Shown: in pieces, positions 1 to 10,907 of the stretch
Layout of the letters: the number at the start of each line of letters is the position of its first letter
Position numbering within the stretch: the stretch's first letter is position 1
Origin: Sphacelaria rigidula
Taxonomy: Eukaryota > Phaeophyceae > Sphacelariales
DNA: 26,958 nt
Direction: 5' to 3'
NCBI GenBank assembly: GCA_964200075.2
Contig: CAXNAA020000126.1
Span: forward strand, 1 to 26,958
Position numbers and translations under genes: made by a program
The notes under the pieces: model-generated
What the model saw: the letters and a program-made list of their open reading frames with translations, nothing else
Told to the model about the DNA's origin: nothing
Databases searched by the model: none

Positions 1-34
1 ATGGATAAAAGGTTCCTTCCTGTCTTCTGGGGAC

Positions 35-48
35 AAAAAAAAAAAAAA
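35..48. repeat. Poly-A run
   Basis: Fourteen adenines just outside the left end of the 50-911 element. Confidence 0.85.
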
Positions 49-315
49 CTGATCTAGGGCTTAATTTCCAATCGTACCTTATCTGGGCCACCAGTCGACC
101 CAGAAAGTACCTGTCCTGGGTCATCGCTTCCCACACTGTACCTGATGCGGCACACTACGCGCGAGGGAATCCGCGCGCCAACTCCAGTCATGGTGCCCAA
201 ACATTCGGCTCTTTTCCCGCCCATTTGCCGTTCACGAACGCCATAACGACCACACCCCTTTTTCCCCGGGAATGGTCCCCGAGTCTCTCCGCATCGACAC
301 AATAAACTGGCCGTA

Positions 316-391
316 CAGTTCACCACTTGGGAGGGTGAGTAGCTCTGAGTTAGTTCGACTTGATTTTAGTGTGGATAGCGAAATCCGGAAT
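316..391 (-). repeat. Partial relative of the 5521-5836 element
   Basis: The sequence ttcaccacttgggagggtga and the following bases (tagttcgacttgatttt) match the complement of 5765-5836 over about 70 bases with mismatches. Only one end of the element is present. Confidence 0.55.
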
Positions 392-519
392 TTGACTGAG
401 GTACACTAACCTCACAACTGGACTCACAGCTCACAACGCGTCGGTCTTCGGCGCTTGCGGAGTGTTACTATATAAAATATCGTTCCGTTGCGATCTGGGG
501 CTGGTGCCATGTTCCATAT

Positions 520-706
520 TAGAGGTATCTCAAACTCGGTTCCCGGTTTCCTGGTTTATTCGCTGACTTTGGGTTTTGTACACTATTTTTTCAAGTGAAA
601 GTGATGGCGATTCATAGGAGGATCTAACCTGACGGTTGAAAGGGTTACTTGAAAAAATAGTACAAAACAAACCAGGAAAACGGGACCCGAGTTCGAGATA
701 CTTCTA
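520..706. mobile_element. Foldback (MITE-like) element, family 1 copy A
   Basis: This is a 187-base inverted repeat. The left end reads TAGAGGTATCTCAAACTCGG, and the right end is its near-complement, ending gagatacttcta. The arms extend inward through tcctggttt and ctattttttcaagt. A second copy with the same ends lies at 25557-25769 in intron 8 of the gene. It has no coding capacity. Confidence 0.72.
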
Positions 707-911
707 GTAACATGTGGTCGGTGTGGCGTTCGTGAACGGCAAATGGGCGGGAAAAGAGCCGAATGTGCGGGCGTCATGGCTGGAGCTGGCGCGTAGATTC
801 CCTTCCGCATAGTGTGCCGCATCAGGTACGGTGTGGGAAGCGATGGCCCAGGAACGGTACTTTCTGGGCCGACTGGTGGCGCAGATAGGTACGATTGAAA
901 ATAATTCCTAT

Positions 912-2384
912 ATCAGGTACACTTGGCCGAAATTTGGCCTAGAAAGGGAGAGTGGTTGGAATAGGCGAGATACGTCCTTCTGCGCATGGCCATATCTCGC
1001 GTGTAACATGTTTTTTCTCTGTTTTTTTTCGAGGCCCGGGTGCCGAAGAGCCTCCCGATTGCTGTGCGTGAAAAATTCGGAGCGAAATCGGTCTGGAGTG
1101 TGTGTTTTGCTGTTTTCGCGTTTCTGTTTATTTTTCGTACCTTTCTCAGGTGTAATACGAGAGGATATACCTTTTCTAGATTATGGTCAATTTTTTCTCC
1201 TCTCTTGAGAGTTTTGATCGAATACTGTTGAGGGCGTGCTACAGATAAATATTTTGCTTTTCTGCTGTGGAAGATTTACCGCCTTCTGTCGACCGCAACA
1301 CTTTGCGCTGCTGGATCATACATCGGGTGTATGTTTGGCGAGGTAAAAGGAGACCTGTGCTGAAGCTTGAGGGTCCGCGCACTGCCGCAGGACAACACGT
1401 CGGTAACTGTTGACATGTTTTGCCTCTTGTCGTTCTTCTGTAGTACTCGTGTTTCATTTTTTTTTAAACATCGTTGTCTGTTTTATTATTTCTTATTTGG
1501 TTTATTCTGTTTTAGTTCTTCTCTGTTCCTTTTTTTTCCCGTTTTCCTCATGCTTCGTTTTGTTGCTGTTGGTATTCATGTTTCTTCTTATTTCCAGTTT
1601 ACTTACTCCCTTTGTTTGATACGTTTTTTTTTCTACATGTTTTTTTTACACTTTTCCACTAACACTTTGCTTCTCTTCAGCGAATATTTTCCGTTTGATT
1701 TCACCTCGGGTACATCTATCTTGTGGATACTGACTACGACTGGATCTCTCGGGGAATCGGTGAATGTGCGACCATCGAAACTTCACCGACATATAGCAGT
1801 CCGGTGTGGATGACACGATCATGAGATGAGCTTCTCTCGCACAAGCTCTACCGCGACTATTTAATGAAACCTCCTTTCCGCAGTCAATTCAATCAAATCA
1901 AATCTTCTCCACAAAACCATGAAATGGATCATGGTTGGCTTCGCCATTTATCATACCTCTCTGCATACCCATGACACCCCTTGTCCTGTTGAGGGGATTG
2001 TACTGTAGGTGATTCTAACGACAGTTGTTACCGCGGGTACTGCCGGACTCTCAGCGCTTTTGGAGGACTAGAAAGTCATACTCTAGAGCACGTAGTACCG
2101 CAAGTACTCTGAAAATCGGGGTACCTGGAGTACTACACCCTGAGGCAAGCAGCAAATGAGTACTTCCCCCCCAGCCCCCCCTTCCTCCTCCTCCCTTAAG
2201 CCTGTCCACTTGGAATCCACCTGGGGGGGTTCAGGTGTTTCAACCCTTTAGGCGCCCAGTGACCAGATAGCTGCCTATTTTCCGGAGGGTTCGGGATATC
2301 TTCTTCGGGGGGAAAAGATACCGCCTACGCAAAGACAGGCGGGCTGGGCGTGAGCCGTTCATTGGACGTTTCTACACCAGCCGC
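912..2384. other. No gene recognised; T-rich tract at about 1430-1690
   Basis: The only ORFs here are short or Phe/Leu-rich products of the T-rich stretch. About 1430-1690 is strongly T-rich on the plus strand and ends in cttctcttcag, which would serve as a splice acceptor, but no convincing exon follows. From about 2160 to 2240 there are C- and G-runs. A noncoding or intron-like stretch is the most that can be said. Confidence 0.4.
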
Positions 2385-2670
2385 GCCCCGATGGTGTTAG
2401 GGTCCGACTGTCATCATAGGGTTCGATTCCCGATGCGTTTGGTTTTTTCTTCGTTAATGTCTGATTTCCACAGTAAAAAGCGTGAGAACGTGAGTAAACG
2501 AAGTAGTCGACTGAGTTTGTTTGACGTGAGTTGACGCGGTGCGGCGGTGCTGATAGTCATGACCCAACCCGCGAGACCAAAATGCAAGGTGTGCGCCGGG
2601 GAGAGATGGGTTGATCCCTTGAGACCACGCACTCATCCCGAGGAAGAGCAGGGGTTCAAAGTGCGACAAA
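2385..2670 (+). mobile_element. tRNA-derived SINE-like element, copy 1
   Basis: The 5' part carries ggttcgattcc at 2420-2430, an exact match to the pol III B-box consensus, preceded by an A-box-like gatggtgttagggtc. The body (gtctgatttccac, gagtttgtttgacg, atgggttgatc, ttgagaccac, ggttcaaagtg) recurs in the same order in the complement of 25165-25459. It runs into a CA/CG microsatellite. A full cloverleaf is not evident, so this is not called a tRNA gene. Confidence 0.68.
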
Positions 2671-2694
2671 CACACACACACACACGCGCGCGCG
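2670..2694. repeat. (CA)n(CG)n microsatellite
   Basis: About seven CA units run straight into five CG units at the end of the SINE-like element. The microsatellite may have grown from its tail. Confidence 0.9.
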
Positions 2695-3702
2695 TCGACT
2701 TTCCTCGTGCATAACCACGAGTAGCAGCAAATGCTGACGATTGCAGGCCACTGTGAGCGATGATCGCGCCACCCGTGCATGTGGTAGTATGCCATATACG
2801 GAGGTGCGTTGGGCTGTAGCCATCGTGTCGCAGACGCTTCGCCTTTTGGCAGACACACGCTGAGAACGGATGCGTGAAAAGCAAAGACGGGGAACAGGAA
2901 CCCCAACCCGCTCGTTCCACCGTCGAGGGAAGATGTTGCAACATAATTGGCCAGAAACTCAGACCCGAGGAATTCGGTTTGGTACCTACCCGTCATAGTA
3001 GCAACCGTTTACGTCCACGCTATTGCCATTCTCCAAAAACCGGCGGGATCGTCGAACGTCGGATTCTCGGTTTGATTAGGCCACATCGTCTGTAGGGTTG
3101 AGGGGTTAACCTCTTGGGCGATGACGCCACACATAGGCGCTAGATCGACCACTGTACACGGAAAACGAAACACATCGTTTGGCCACAACGGGTGCAATGA
3201 GTTGTTGTCTTTACCGTGAAAATCGTTCCGATATCTGCGCAGTATTCCGTACTGAGCGTCTTACGCGGACGCCTCTCATGGTCAGAGCTTAGCTGCCCAA
3301 AATAAGGTATAAGAAAAAAATAATGAGAAAAAATAAATATATATATATACGTATGATCCACAAAAGTTGACGTAAACGCGATGCGCAATAAGATATATAA
3401 TGCTTACTTCAAAGGTCCCGAGGCAGCAGGCGACCGTTCGGACGACTGGATGCAGAGCCCAACGTTCCCACTCGACACGCGAGACCGAACACGGATGGAG
3501 TCAAACTCAGTAACCAAAAATCACCAACTGAAGCAAAAGGAATCGCATGGTTCTATCCTTGTACCTCTAGAGGGACATCCATATGCAAAAAATATACTAG
3601 GTATTAGAAGAAGGAGGCCATTAACAACACATTGGAAGGCAGGAAGTAGGAAAATACATGGGGGGATGGTGGAGATTCCTTCTATCCCGCCATGTTCACT
3701 TC
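2695..3702. other. No gene recognised
   Basis: The overlapping short ORFs here have no recognisable product. An AT run (tatatatatatac) lies at about 3338-3351. ORF lengths are within chance expectation. Confidence 0.4.
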
Positions 3703-4626
3703 ACTATATATTTCCTCTGTCTCATAAGTCTGTGCCGAATTGCGCATGAATTCGTTTGGGTACTTACACGTTGACGTTTAACCTTTGGTTCGGTGCGTTA
3801 GAAAGGCGAAACACATACAAAGCCGACTAAAACAAAAAAAATCGAAGACCGTGTTACACACTAAAATTAGGTCGAAATATGCCCATTTTGGCCCTTTTTT
3901 GAGATTTTTTCGAGAACTCGTGAGATAATTCGTGATTACCACCCCAAACCCATCCCACACACACTACAAACGATGGTTACGCCCCCAATTATCCCCCCAC
4001 CTCACCCCAAGGGCGGCGAGCTTTCAGTGGACCGCCGCATGGCAAATGTAGTGGAGGTTGCGCTGGCTATTCCCCGACACCAACAGACACTTTTTTTGCT
4101 CCGCAAGTGTCTTGGTTTTAGGGTAGGCCCCCCAAGTGTATTGGTTTTAATGTGGGAACCCAAGTGTCTTAGTTTTAGTGTGGGTTCACTATTATACTGG
4201 TTTGAGTATGGGGGACCCAACATGGATCGTTGAGTAGAGGGGGGTTGGGTTCGGGTCCTACTGTTGTTGTTTTTGCCCCGCAAGTGTCTTGGTTTTAGTG
4301 TGGGGTCACTATTTCACTGGTTTTAGTATAGGGGGAGTTAGCGTAAAGGTTGGGATAATTCTTGTGTTTTTTGGGGAGGTTTACGCTAAGTGCCCCACCC
4401 ACCGCCCCCCTGGAAGGGAACAAAATATGGCCGTTTTGGGGCCGACTCAATGTTTTCCGGCCCTCCGGCCGCATGGTTTAAGCACAAGCTGAAGAAAAAA
4501 AAAATGGATTTCAACCCAAAAAACGCTCAAGATTTCGAAAAAATTCGCGCCGAAGGCATCGGACACGGTCAAGAGGCCGTAAAATCAACTCGGCACAGAC
4601 TTATGAGACAGAGGAAGTATATATAT
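3703..4626. mobile_element. About 920-base element with 35-40-base inverted ends
   Basis: The left end (3703-3740, tttcctctgtctcataagtc tgtgccga) is repeated inverted at 4587-4626 (tcggcacagacttatgagac agagga). The interior has no transposase-like frame but includes a short minisatellite. A non-autonomous DNA element is the simplest reading. Confidence 0.6.
4094..4340 (+). repeat. Degenerate minisatellite, CAAGTGTCTTGGTTTTAG unit
   Basis: Copies of a 27-29-base unit start at 4104, 4133 and 4161, and a fourth lies at 4281. The longer block, including the preceding ccgcaagtg and the following tcactat...actggttt, is also duplicated between about 4160-4220 and 4281-4340. Confidence 0.75.
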
Positions 4627-5520
4627 GGCTATATGTTCTGCCATCTCGCTCCTGCTCTCCTCGGCCGCATTGGTACCCTCACCTTGAACCTTCCTTTGCT
4701 TCCCCCCCTTTTTCCCCCTCCCCCCCCCCCCGCCACCCTCCTCTAATCCAATTCCCAAGTGTTGGGGAGGAACGAGCGTGCTTATGGAACAGGGCACACA
4801 CGAATACTGAGTAGTAGGTCATAGGAGTACGTGACCTCGCGCTGTCAAGTCATGCTGTGGCTGCTGTTGTGTCGAGATTGTTGTCTATGCTGGAGCGAGG
4901 TCATGGCGAGGCCTTGCGCGTACGCCTTCAAGCGCTGCTACAGCCATACTTGTAGGCAACGGCTGTCGCTCTCTCAGTGAAGTTGATACCGCCACCCCCA
5001 GGGGAGTGGGTCGGTTTGTTTCTCTTGCGCTCTTGGTAGTAGTGTTGTCGACACGGTACTTGTCAGCTCCGAGAAAGTCAGCGGCAAGTCATTTGATCAG
5101 TCCACCAGAGGAAGACTACCCTCCAACTGTGCTGCACTACTGTACCACTCGCCATGCCTCATCACACGACAGACTATTGCTGTAAATGTGCTTCCGGCAG
5201 CGTTTCCCCATAGTCTTCAATCTTCGCACGAGGTCACCTGCTTGCACAAAAGACCGCGACTGCAATGGCACAAGGCGCCACCTTCGGGAAAATGTGGCGT
5301 ATAAACACGTCAAACGATTGTGCTCGATTTCTGTGGGCAGTCCCAGAGTTCCATCGGCGCCCCTCTAGACCCATGTGCATGGCCGATCTGTGACAAATCT
5401 TGATTTCTATTTCGTGTACGGTTGAGGAAAGAGTATAGCCGGCGTAAACCTGGCGTGGAATACACCCTGGTCTAGCAGGGGTACATTGGATAGAGCTATG
5501 TGTTTTCTTTTTAGGACATT
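4627..5520. other. No gene recognised; C-rich run
   Basis: A pyrimidine run (about 4701-4731) ends in a block of cytosines. The rest holds short ORFs with no recognisable product. Confidence 0.4.
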
Positions 5521-5836
5521 TTACCTCTTGGGATGGTGAGAAATTTCCCAGAAACTCATGACTTCGAACATACTATAACACCAACACTAACCCTAACCCC
5601 AACGAAGGCACACCGAGAACCCTCGGGCAAGGGGGTGGAGAGAGTTACATCGGCAAAGGGTGCGTTGCCAGACCTCCACTCGGCGCCCCAGGCGCCGATT
5701 TCGACCAAAACGCGTTCTGCGCAAGCTAGGAGCACGCTTGGAGCATAGCCCCATTAAATATCCAGATTTTTGCTGTTCACTCCAAAATCAAGTCGAACTA
5801 TCTGAGAAATTTCTCACCATCCCAAGTGGTGAACTC
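5521..5836. mobile_element. Foldback (MITE-like) element, family 2
   Basis: The left end, tcttgggatggtgagaaatt at about 5526, is matched inverted by 5789-5832 (gagaaatttctcaccatccc aag). The arms are about 40-45 bases. The interior holds a short GC hairpin (cggcgccccaggcgccg) and a brief ctaaccctaacccc stretch. A partial relative lies at 316-391. Confidence 0.62.
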
Positions 5837-6907
5837 CACTGTTGTTTTCCAGTCTTGTGATACTGTATTTGATTCTTGATTTTGGTTTTATTTCTGCTTG
5901 GCTCACGTGTCGGGTGGGAGCGTTGGGCTCTATCTAACTCCTTTGACCCGAATGGTTGCCTGCGTCACTGAATCTTGTGAAGTTATAGTCATTTCGTCTC
6001 ACTGAATCACGCCCTTGTTACTGCAGTTAATTTATTCCATTTGATTTCCTCATACCGTGTACCCCACTTTGAGTAATCGTACAGTAGTTAGGCTCTGTCC
6101 ATGGAAGGCGTCTCCCCTAGATGCCGAGCACAGACGTGAAAGAGTAAGCACGGCGCAGGTACCAGAGCGGCTTTTGAAGTGAAGACACGACCAACAACAC
6201 GGTCTACGATTCACCTTGCTTGCAGTATGATCCATACGTCAGTCGAACACCCCATACGCGATTTCAAAGGGGCAGATCATCGGTAATATTATTCCGAAAT
6301 GAATCCTAGAGCCGAAGGGACCACGGACCACCAGCCACCGGACATGAATGAACCGGCACACCATCCAGCGGCGTAATGCGTAATACATTACTTAAGAGAC
6401 ACTGAGGATTTTGAGGGTTGTTTTCCGCGGTACGTACCATCACGCGGGCGCACACATGTGCGCACCCAACATCACACAAGAAGTCGACAACAACATTGTT
6501 ACATCACCGTTCATGATTCACATTGTCGATGTTGAACAGGGAATAAAACACAGGTCCATTCGCGCGACTGCTGTATGGACGGTCATCTACGTTGGGTTGA
6601 ATTTGGCCGTCCACCATTTGGCACGCCGACACATGTTCCACGCACAACTACATCATCCCCCCGCCCTTGCACAAGATACGGAACTATCTATGCCGCACTC
6701 TATAGTGCATCGACGATGTTGTGCTCGACCGCGTAACACTTGTCTCGCGTATATGGGTTCCGCTTCGGCCCCAAGAACAGCTTTGAGCATGGACTTGAAC
6801 ATTTGGGCATGCGTACCCCTCGCTGGTACTCGTACTTGTACAGTACAACAACAGTACCGTATTTGGTGAAAAAAAACACAACACAACGCATGCGTTCGTT
6901 GCCGAGG

Positions 6908-6966
6908 TAGATAGATAGATAAATAGATAAGGAAAGAGAGCGCGCGCGCGAGAGAGAGAGAAAGAG
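6908..6966. repeat. Compound microsatellite (GATA, CG, GA)
   Basis: GATA units, a cgcgcgcgcg block and a gagagagaga block lie side by side. Confidence 0.9.
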
Positions 6967-9089
6967 TGGGAGAGTAGGAGCAGCGCACCACGGAAGGCGA
7001 GGCGAGTGGTGAGCAATGTGCCTTACTCGTACCACGCTACAAGTCCGCCTTGTATCCGCTTTGCCTGTGTATTTAATTCCTCTTTACTGACAACCTCGGA
7101 TAACCTGATTTTGCTGTGCTTCACTGTCTGAACTGAACTGCCGCACTGTCGCTACTGAGGTCAAGCTTTAGTCCATCGGAAACTACGGCACCGATACCGT
7201 AGGTGATTTGGCTCTTGCATTCAGATGAAGAGATCATCTTGACATCTCTGGATGTTCCGGGGGATGCAAGGATTATCTTTGGTTCTGAGAAAATCAAAAG
7301 TGACACACAAGTCACTCGGGGGTGGTATACTACGTAACCGATGCTACATGCCCGATACATCTTCAAATCCCACCCCACCTTTGAATCCGCTCCGCCCTCC
7401 TTCCCCTGTTTCCTCCACTAGATGGCTACCGCAGCCGAACCTCTTCAATGTACGTCCCTGCACCAAAAATACTTTCCCGATCAAGCTCCTATGCCAGCAG
7501 CGGCTAAGGTACAGAAATATGCAACACAACAAATGGTACAATCTGCAGTACAGCAGGAGAGTGATGTTTACGCCATTAATGTTCCGAGATCAGTCATAAT
7601 GGTTGCGCGATGACTATTTCTCTTCTATTCCAAGATATACACAACGTTTTGACGCGAGCTCAAATCTGTCGAATCTTGTGGTTCCCTCCTGTTATGCGTT
7701 CGTTCTTGATCTATTGTGTAATATTATTATGTGTTATTCCTTCTGCGATATGTGTGCTTAAGATTTATTAAATATCGATCGTCCACAACAGCGCAAGGCA
7801 GCGGTGCAGTTCAGTACGGCCCATATCCAAGTCACGAACTGCGGGTCTGGAATCAAGAAGAAACTGCTATTTTCCTGCGTAATGACCAAAACACGGAACA
7901 TGCCTACGCGTCACCAGCCGTTAGGAAGGAGTTATCGGGACTTCCAATGGAAAGAGGCTAAAAACCAAAGCAGTGACACGCAAGTAAACAATTGCTGCCT
8001 ATTCTTGGAAGGAGAGACTAAAGCTGAGAGCCACAGAAGCCGACCCATCTCACATTGGGAAAAGCACTCTGGCGTGGCCCGTTACGATTGTTGGTGTGCT
8101 CAAGCAGAAGTGGGTGGTTCTTCGCGAGCTAATTGAAACGCAAGGTACGTTGGAAATGGGACGTCAAACTTTGGACGCAGGAAGAAAAAACGCGCGCTGG
8201 GAGGGTTGTTTTTTTTGTCTCGGTGGAAAGAGATATTTTGTCGGTTCTCTTGCTCAATGTCGCCAGAGATGGCAACTCTAAAAGACAGGGAGCTAGCAAT
8301 GGATGACCCCCAAGAGAGAGGAAGCTGAAGTACGTTGTGTGTGTTTGTCATATTCGTGGTTGCTGTGAGCTGCAGAGGTTGGCTGCCTTGTGGTTGTGTG
8401 GAGAGCGGCTGCAAACCGTTTCTTATGTCCGTTGTGCATTTTCTTTGCTCCGGTAGTTTCGCATGAGAGCAGATGTTTGAGGTGCGATGTTTGGTTGCGC
8501 AGACGGTGGGCTGTTAGATATGATTGTACCGGCTCGGTAGACTGTGGTCGTAGCCTTTTGCGTCCATCTTCTTCCGCCTTTGCGAGAGGCCAGGAGTAGT
8601 TTTCGGCAGATATCCATCCCTCTGTCACGCTTGGGACACGGCGAGAAACGGTCGCTTCCCTCTCAAGAGTGTTGGGCCGTCATTTCACGATCTGTTGAAA
8701 TGATGCGAAGATATTCGTCTTTTTATACACCGAGGAAGTACAGGCTGGCAAGAATGATGTTAGCGCCCTCAGAGGAGCTTGAAACATGCATCGTAGCTCC
8801 CAGCCTCTCTCGATCTCCTATTTATCTCTGAGTGGGGGCGCTGGGTATAGAGGAGAGGGTTGCACGCTTCATGAGTTGAAGAATGTGTGAAATCACATTC
8901 ACACGGGCGTCAGGTCTGTAAATCCTACACTTGATTCTCCACTCTATCATAAACAGTGCTCGCGGTTTTTCACAACCGTTTTCACATTATCCCACCACAC
9001 AACAGTCAGTACAGTGGTAAATTGTGGGTACAGCTTACAAATACAGCGAGTTCTACTGACTGTTGCACAATGGCCCCCTACACTACATA

Positions 9090-9104
9090 CCCCCCCCCCC
9101 CCCC
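9090..9104. repeat. Poly-C run
   Basis: About fourteen cytosines, followed by further C-rich sequence. Confidence 0.9.
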
Positions 9105-10883
9105 TCCCGCCCCAAACAAAGAAATTACAACGTGCAAGTGTACAACACAAAGTACAGTACTTGTAGGCGGGCGGGTCCGTGTAGTTGCGCAAGCGTGTCA
9201 TGGGCGAGAGAGCTCGAAAAGCTCGAACACGCTCATCACATACGTCGGTTCTTCGTGGGACAAGAGCCATGGTGCGTATATCGAAAGCATCGCGTACCTG
9301 ATCTATTGATCAGTCGTACCCACCCGCTCACTGCATGTGCAGTTGAGCACGTGCAGCAATGGATCGCCCGATGCGACACAACAACACAGTGGGGGTAAAG
9401 AAGCACCTAACAGCGGCAGCGCGTATCATCGCCCGCTCTAGACCCATCATGAACACCCAATGGAGGCGCAACATTCAACCTTCGAACACCGTACATGCAG
9501 TCTCGAGCACCCAGGAGGAATAATTACATCCGAGAACGAGGAAAAGTTCATGTCAGGTGTCTAATGTGATCCCAGTAAAGAGCCATTCTGCAGTATTCAG
9601 CACCCCCACCTGCCACCCGAACGATGACCATTGATAAATCATCATGATACAGCTCTGCCTCTTGCCCACTTCACGGCCCTGCGCTCGAGGCACTTCATGA
9701 ACGAACGGTGTCTGTGGAGCGGCACGAATTCCAGGTGTTTACGTTGACGATAACGCATACGGTAATTGATAAAACCCTGTGCCGGACGGCACGCTTGAGC
9801 CAGGCAGGTACAGCACTGTTGTATTTAGTGTGTGTGTTGCACTTCGGCCGTCTCTACTCCTTGATCTGTAAAACTGATCCCTCAGTACAGTACAATCATC
9901 GCAATATTCCGCTATTATGCTGATTATTAGAAGTCAGCGAGGTGTTTCCTCCGCGCTGTCACCTGGAGCACCCGTTGGTTTCCTTTTATCCGCATGATTT
10001 CCGCAAATGCGAACACTAACGTGATGCAACCCTGTCCTGCAACGTTTGTAAGTTTTAACAGTGCAGAACGGTCTCGTGTATATACGGAGCCTGTCGCGGG
10101 TAGGGGTCATGTTGTAGGTACCACCTGCAATGCCTGTGTGCGTGCCTTGAGTCGAATATCGCGAGTCGTGAGACCTTGTCGTAGGTTTCGCGCCCTTGCG
10201 ACAGAATATTATGGTTGAAATAGTCGATGCCGTCCTGTCTGAAGAATGAACATGTTGGATTTATCTTCGCGTACCGCAGCACACTCTGTTTCCAGCATCA
10301 CTCCGTCCAGTTGCATTTCAGAAATACCCAGCACCCACTCCTTATATACATGTTCCCACGATCTCGACCGTGCGCACCCTTGGGGACGCTTATTACCGTC
10401 AGCTGAAGAGAAACTCGTGACCACTACGTACTGAATGTGTCCAGGTTGATACGGCAGCGTGATCCGCCCTTAATTTCGCGGTTCATCGCTCCGGGCTGGT
10501 GCTCGTAGGCAGTAAGTAGCTGTGCCCGCACCACAGCTTTTCCCAGTATTCTGGGTTGTCACTATCATAATGGGCGGTCTGACTGTGGATGACCTGGAGC
10601 ATCTTGTCGATTATATGAGACGCGGGTTGTTTGGCAGGGGACAGCTCGCGCAAGGTCGTTGATCACCCATGATGATCCATGTGCAAGATAGGATGTCTGT
10701 AAAAAGAACCCTTGTCCTGTTTGCCTGAGTGGCCTCCAATTTTCAATGCACACTGAGTTCTACTGACTACTGTACAGTGTACAGGTCTGTAAGATTGGTT
10801 ATGTAAAGGTAGTATCTCTGCACGTCTAAGTCACGCAGCGGTGAAAATAAAAAGGTGTGGCCGTGTGGCCGTTGCCTACGGGG

Positions 10884-10907
10884 GTAGGTCACCTGCTGAA
10901 TCGGCAT
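10884..10907 (+). repeat. 24-base direct repeat, copy 1
   Basis: A 24-base sequence beginning gtaggtcacctgctg is repeated exactly at 11901-11924. It ends in the gaatcggcat motif seen in several foldback elements. Confidence 0.8.

Larger units (their letters stand above)
50..911. mobile_element. Element with about 200-base terminal inverted repeats
   Basis: Bases 50-256 are matched, inverted, by 716-911. Shared landmarks include gcggcacact, ttttcccgcccatttgccg and ttcacgaacgcca, with only scattered mismatches. No open frame inside resembles a transposase, so it reads as a non-autonomous DNA element or a foldback. A smaller foldback element sits inside at 520-706, directly beside the right arm. 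I see no clear target-site duplication. Confidence 0.7.
5837..10883. other. About 5 kb without a defensible gene
   Basis: ORFs of 60-150 codons occur on both strands, but their number and length are what chance gives at about 50% GC. None shows a domain, a skew of composition, or paired splice sites that I could join. Small features are a GATA/GA/CG microsatellite at 6908-6966, a C-run at 9090-9104, and scattered gtacagtac-like short palindromes (about 9150 and 9885). A decayed gene or long untranslated exons cannot be ruled out by eye. Confidence 0.4.

Noticed and set aside
2390-2436. Functional tRNA gene at the B-box
   Set aside because: Only the B-box is convincing. No acceptor stem or anticodon arm could be paired, and the sequence continues into a repeated body.
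2454-2996. 180-codon minus-strand ORF
   Set aside because: It lies over the SINE-like element and the CA/CG microsatellite, and shows no domain.
5585-5602. Interstitial telomere repeat (ctaaccctaacccc)
   Set aside because: Too short, about two units, to separate from chance.
6411-6869. 152-codon plus-strand ORF
   Set aside because: No domain or compositional signal, and ORFs of this length are expected by chance in 27 kb at this GC content. Splice partners were not found.
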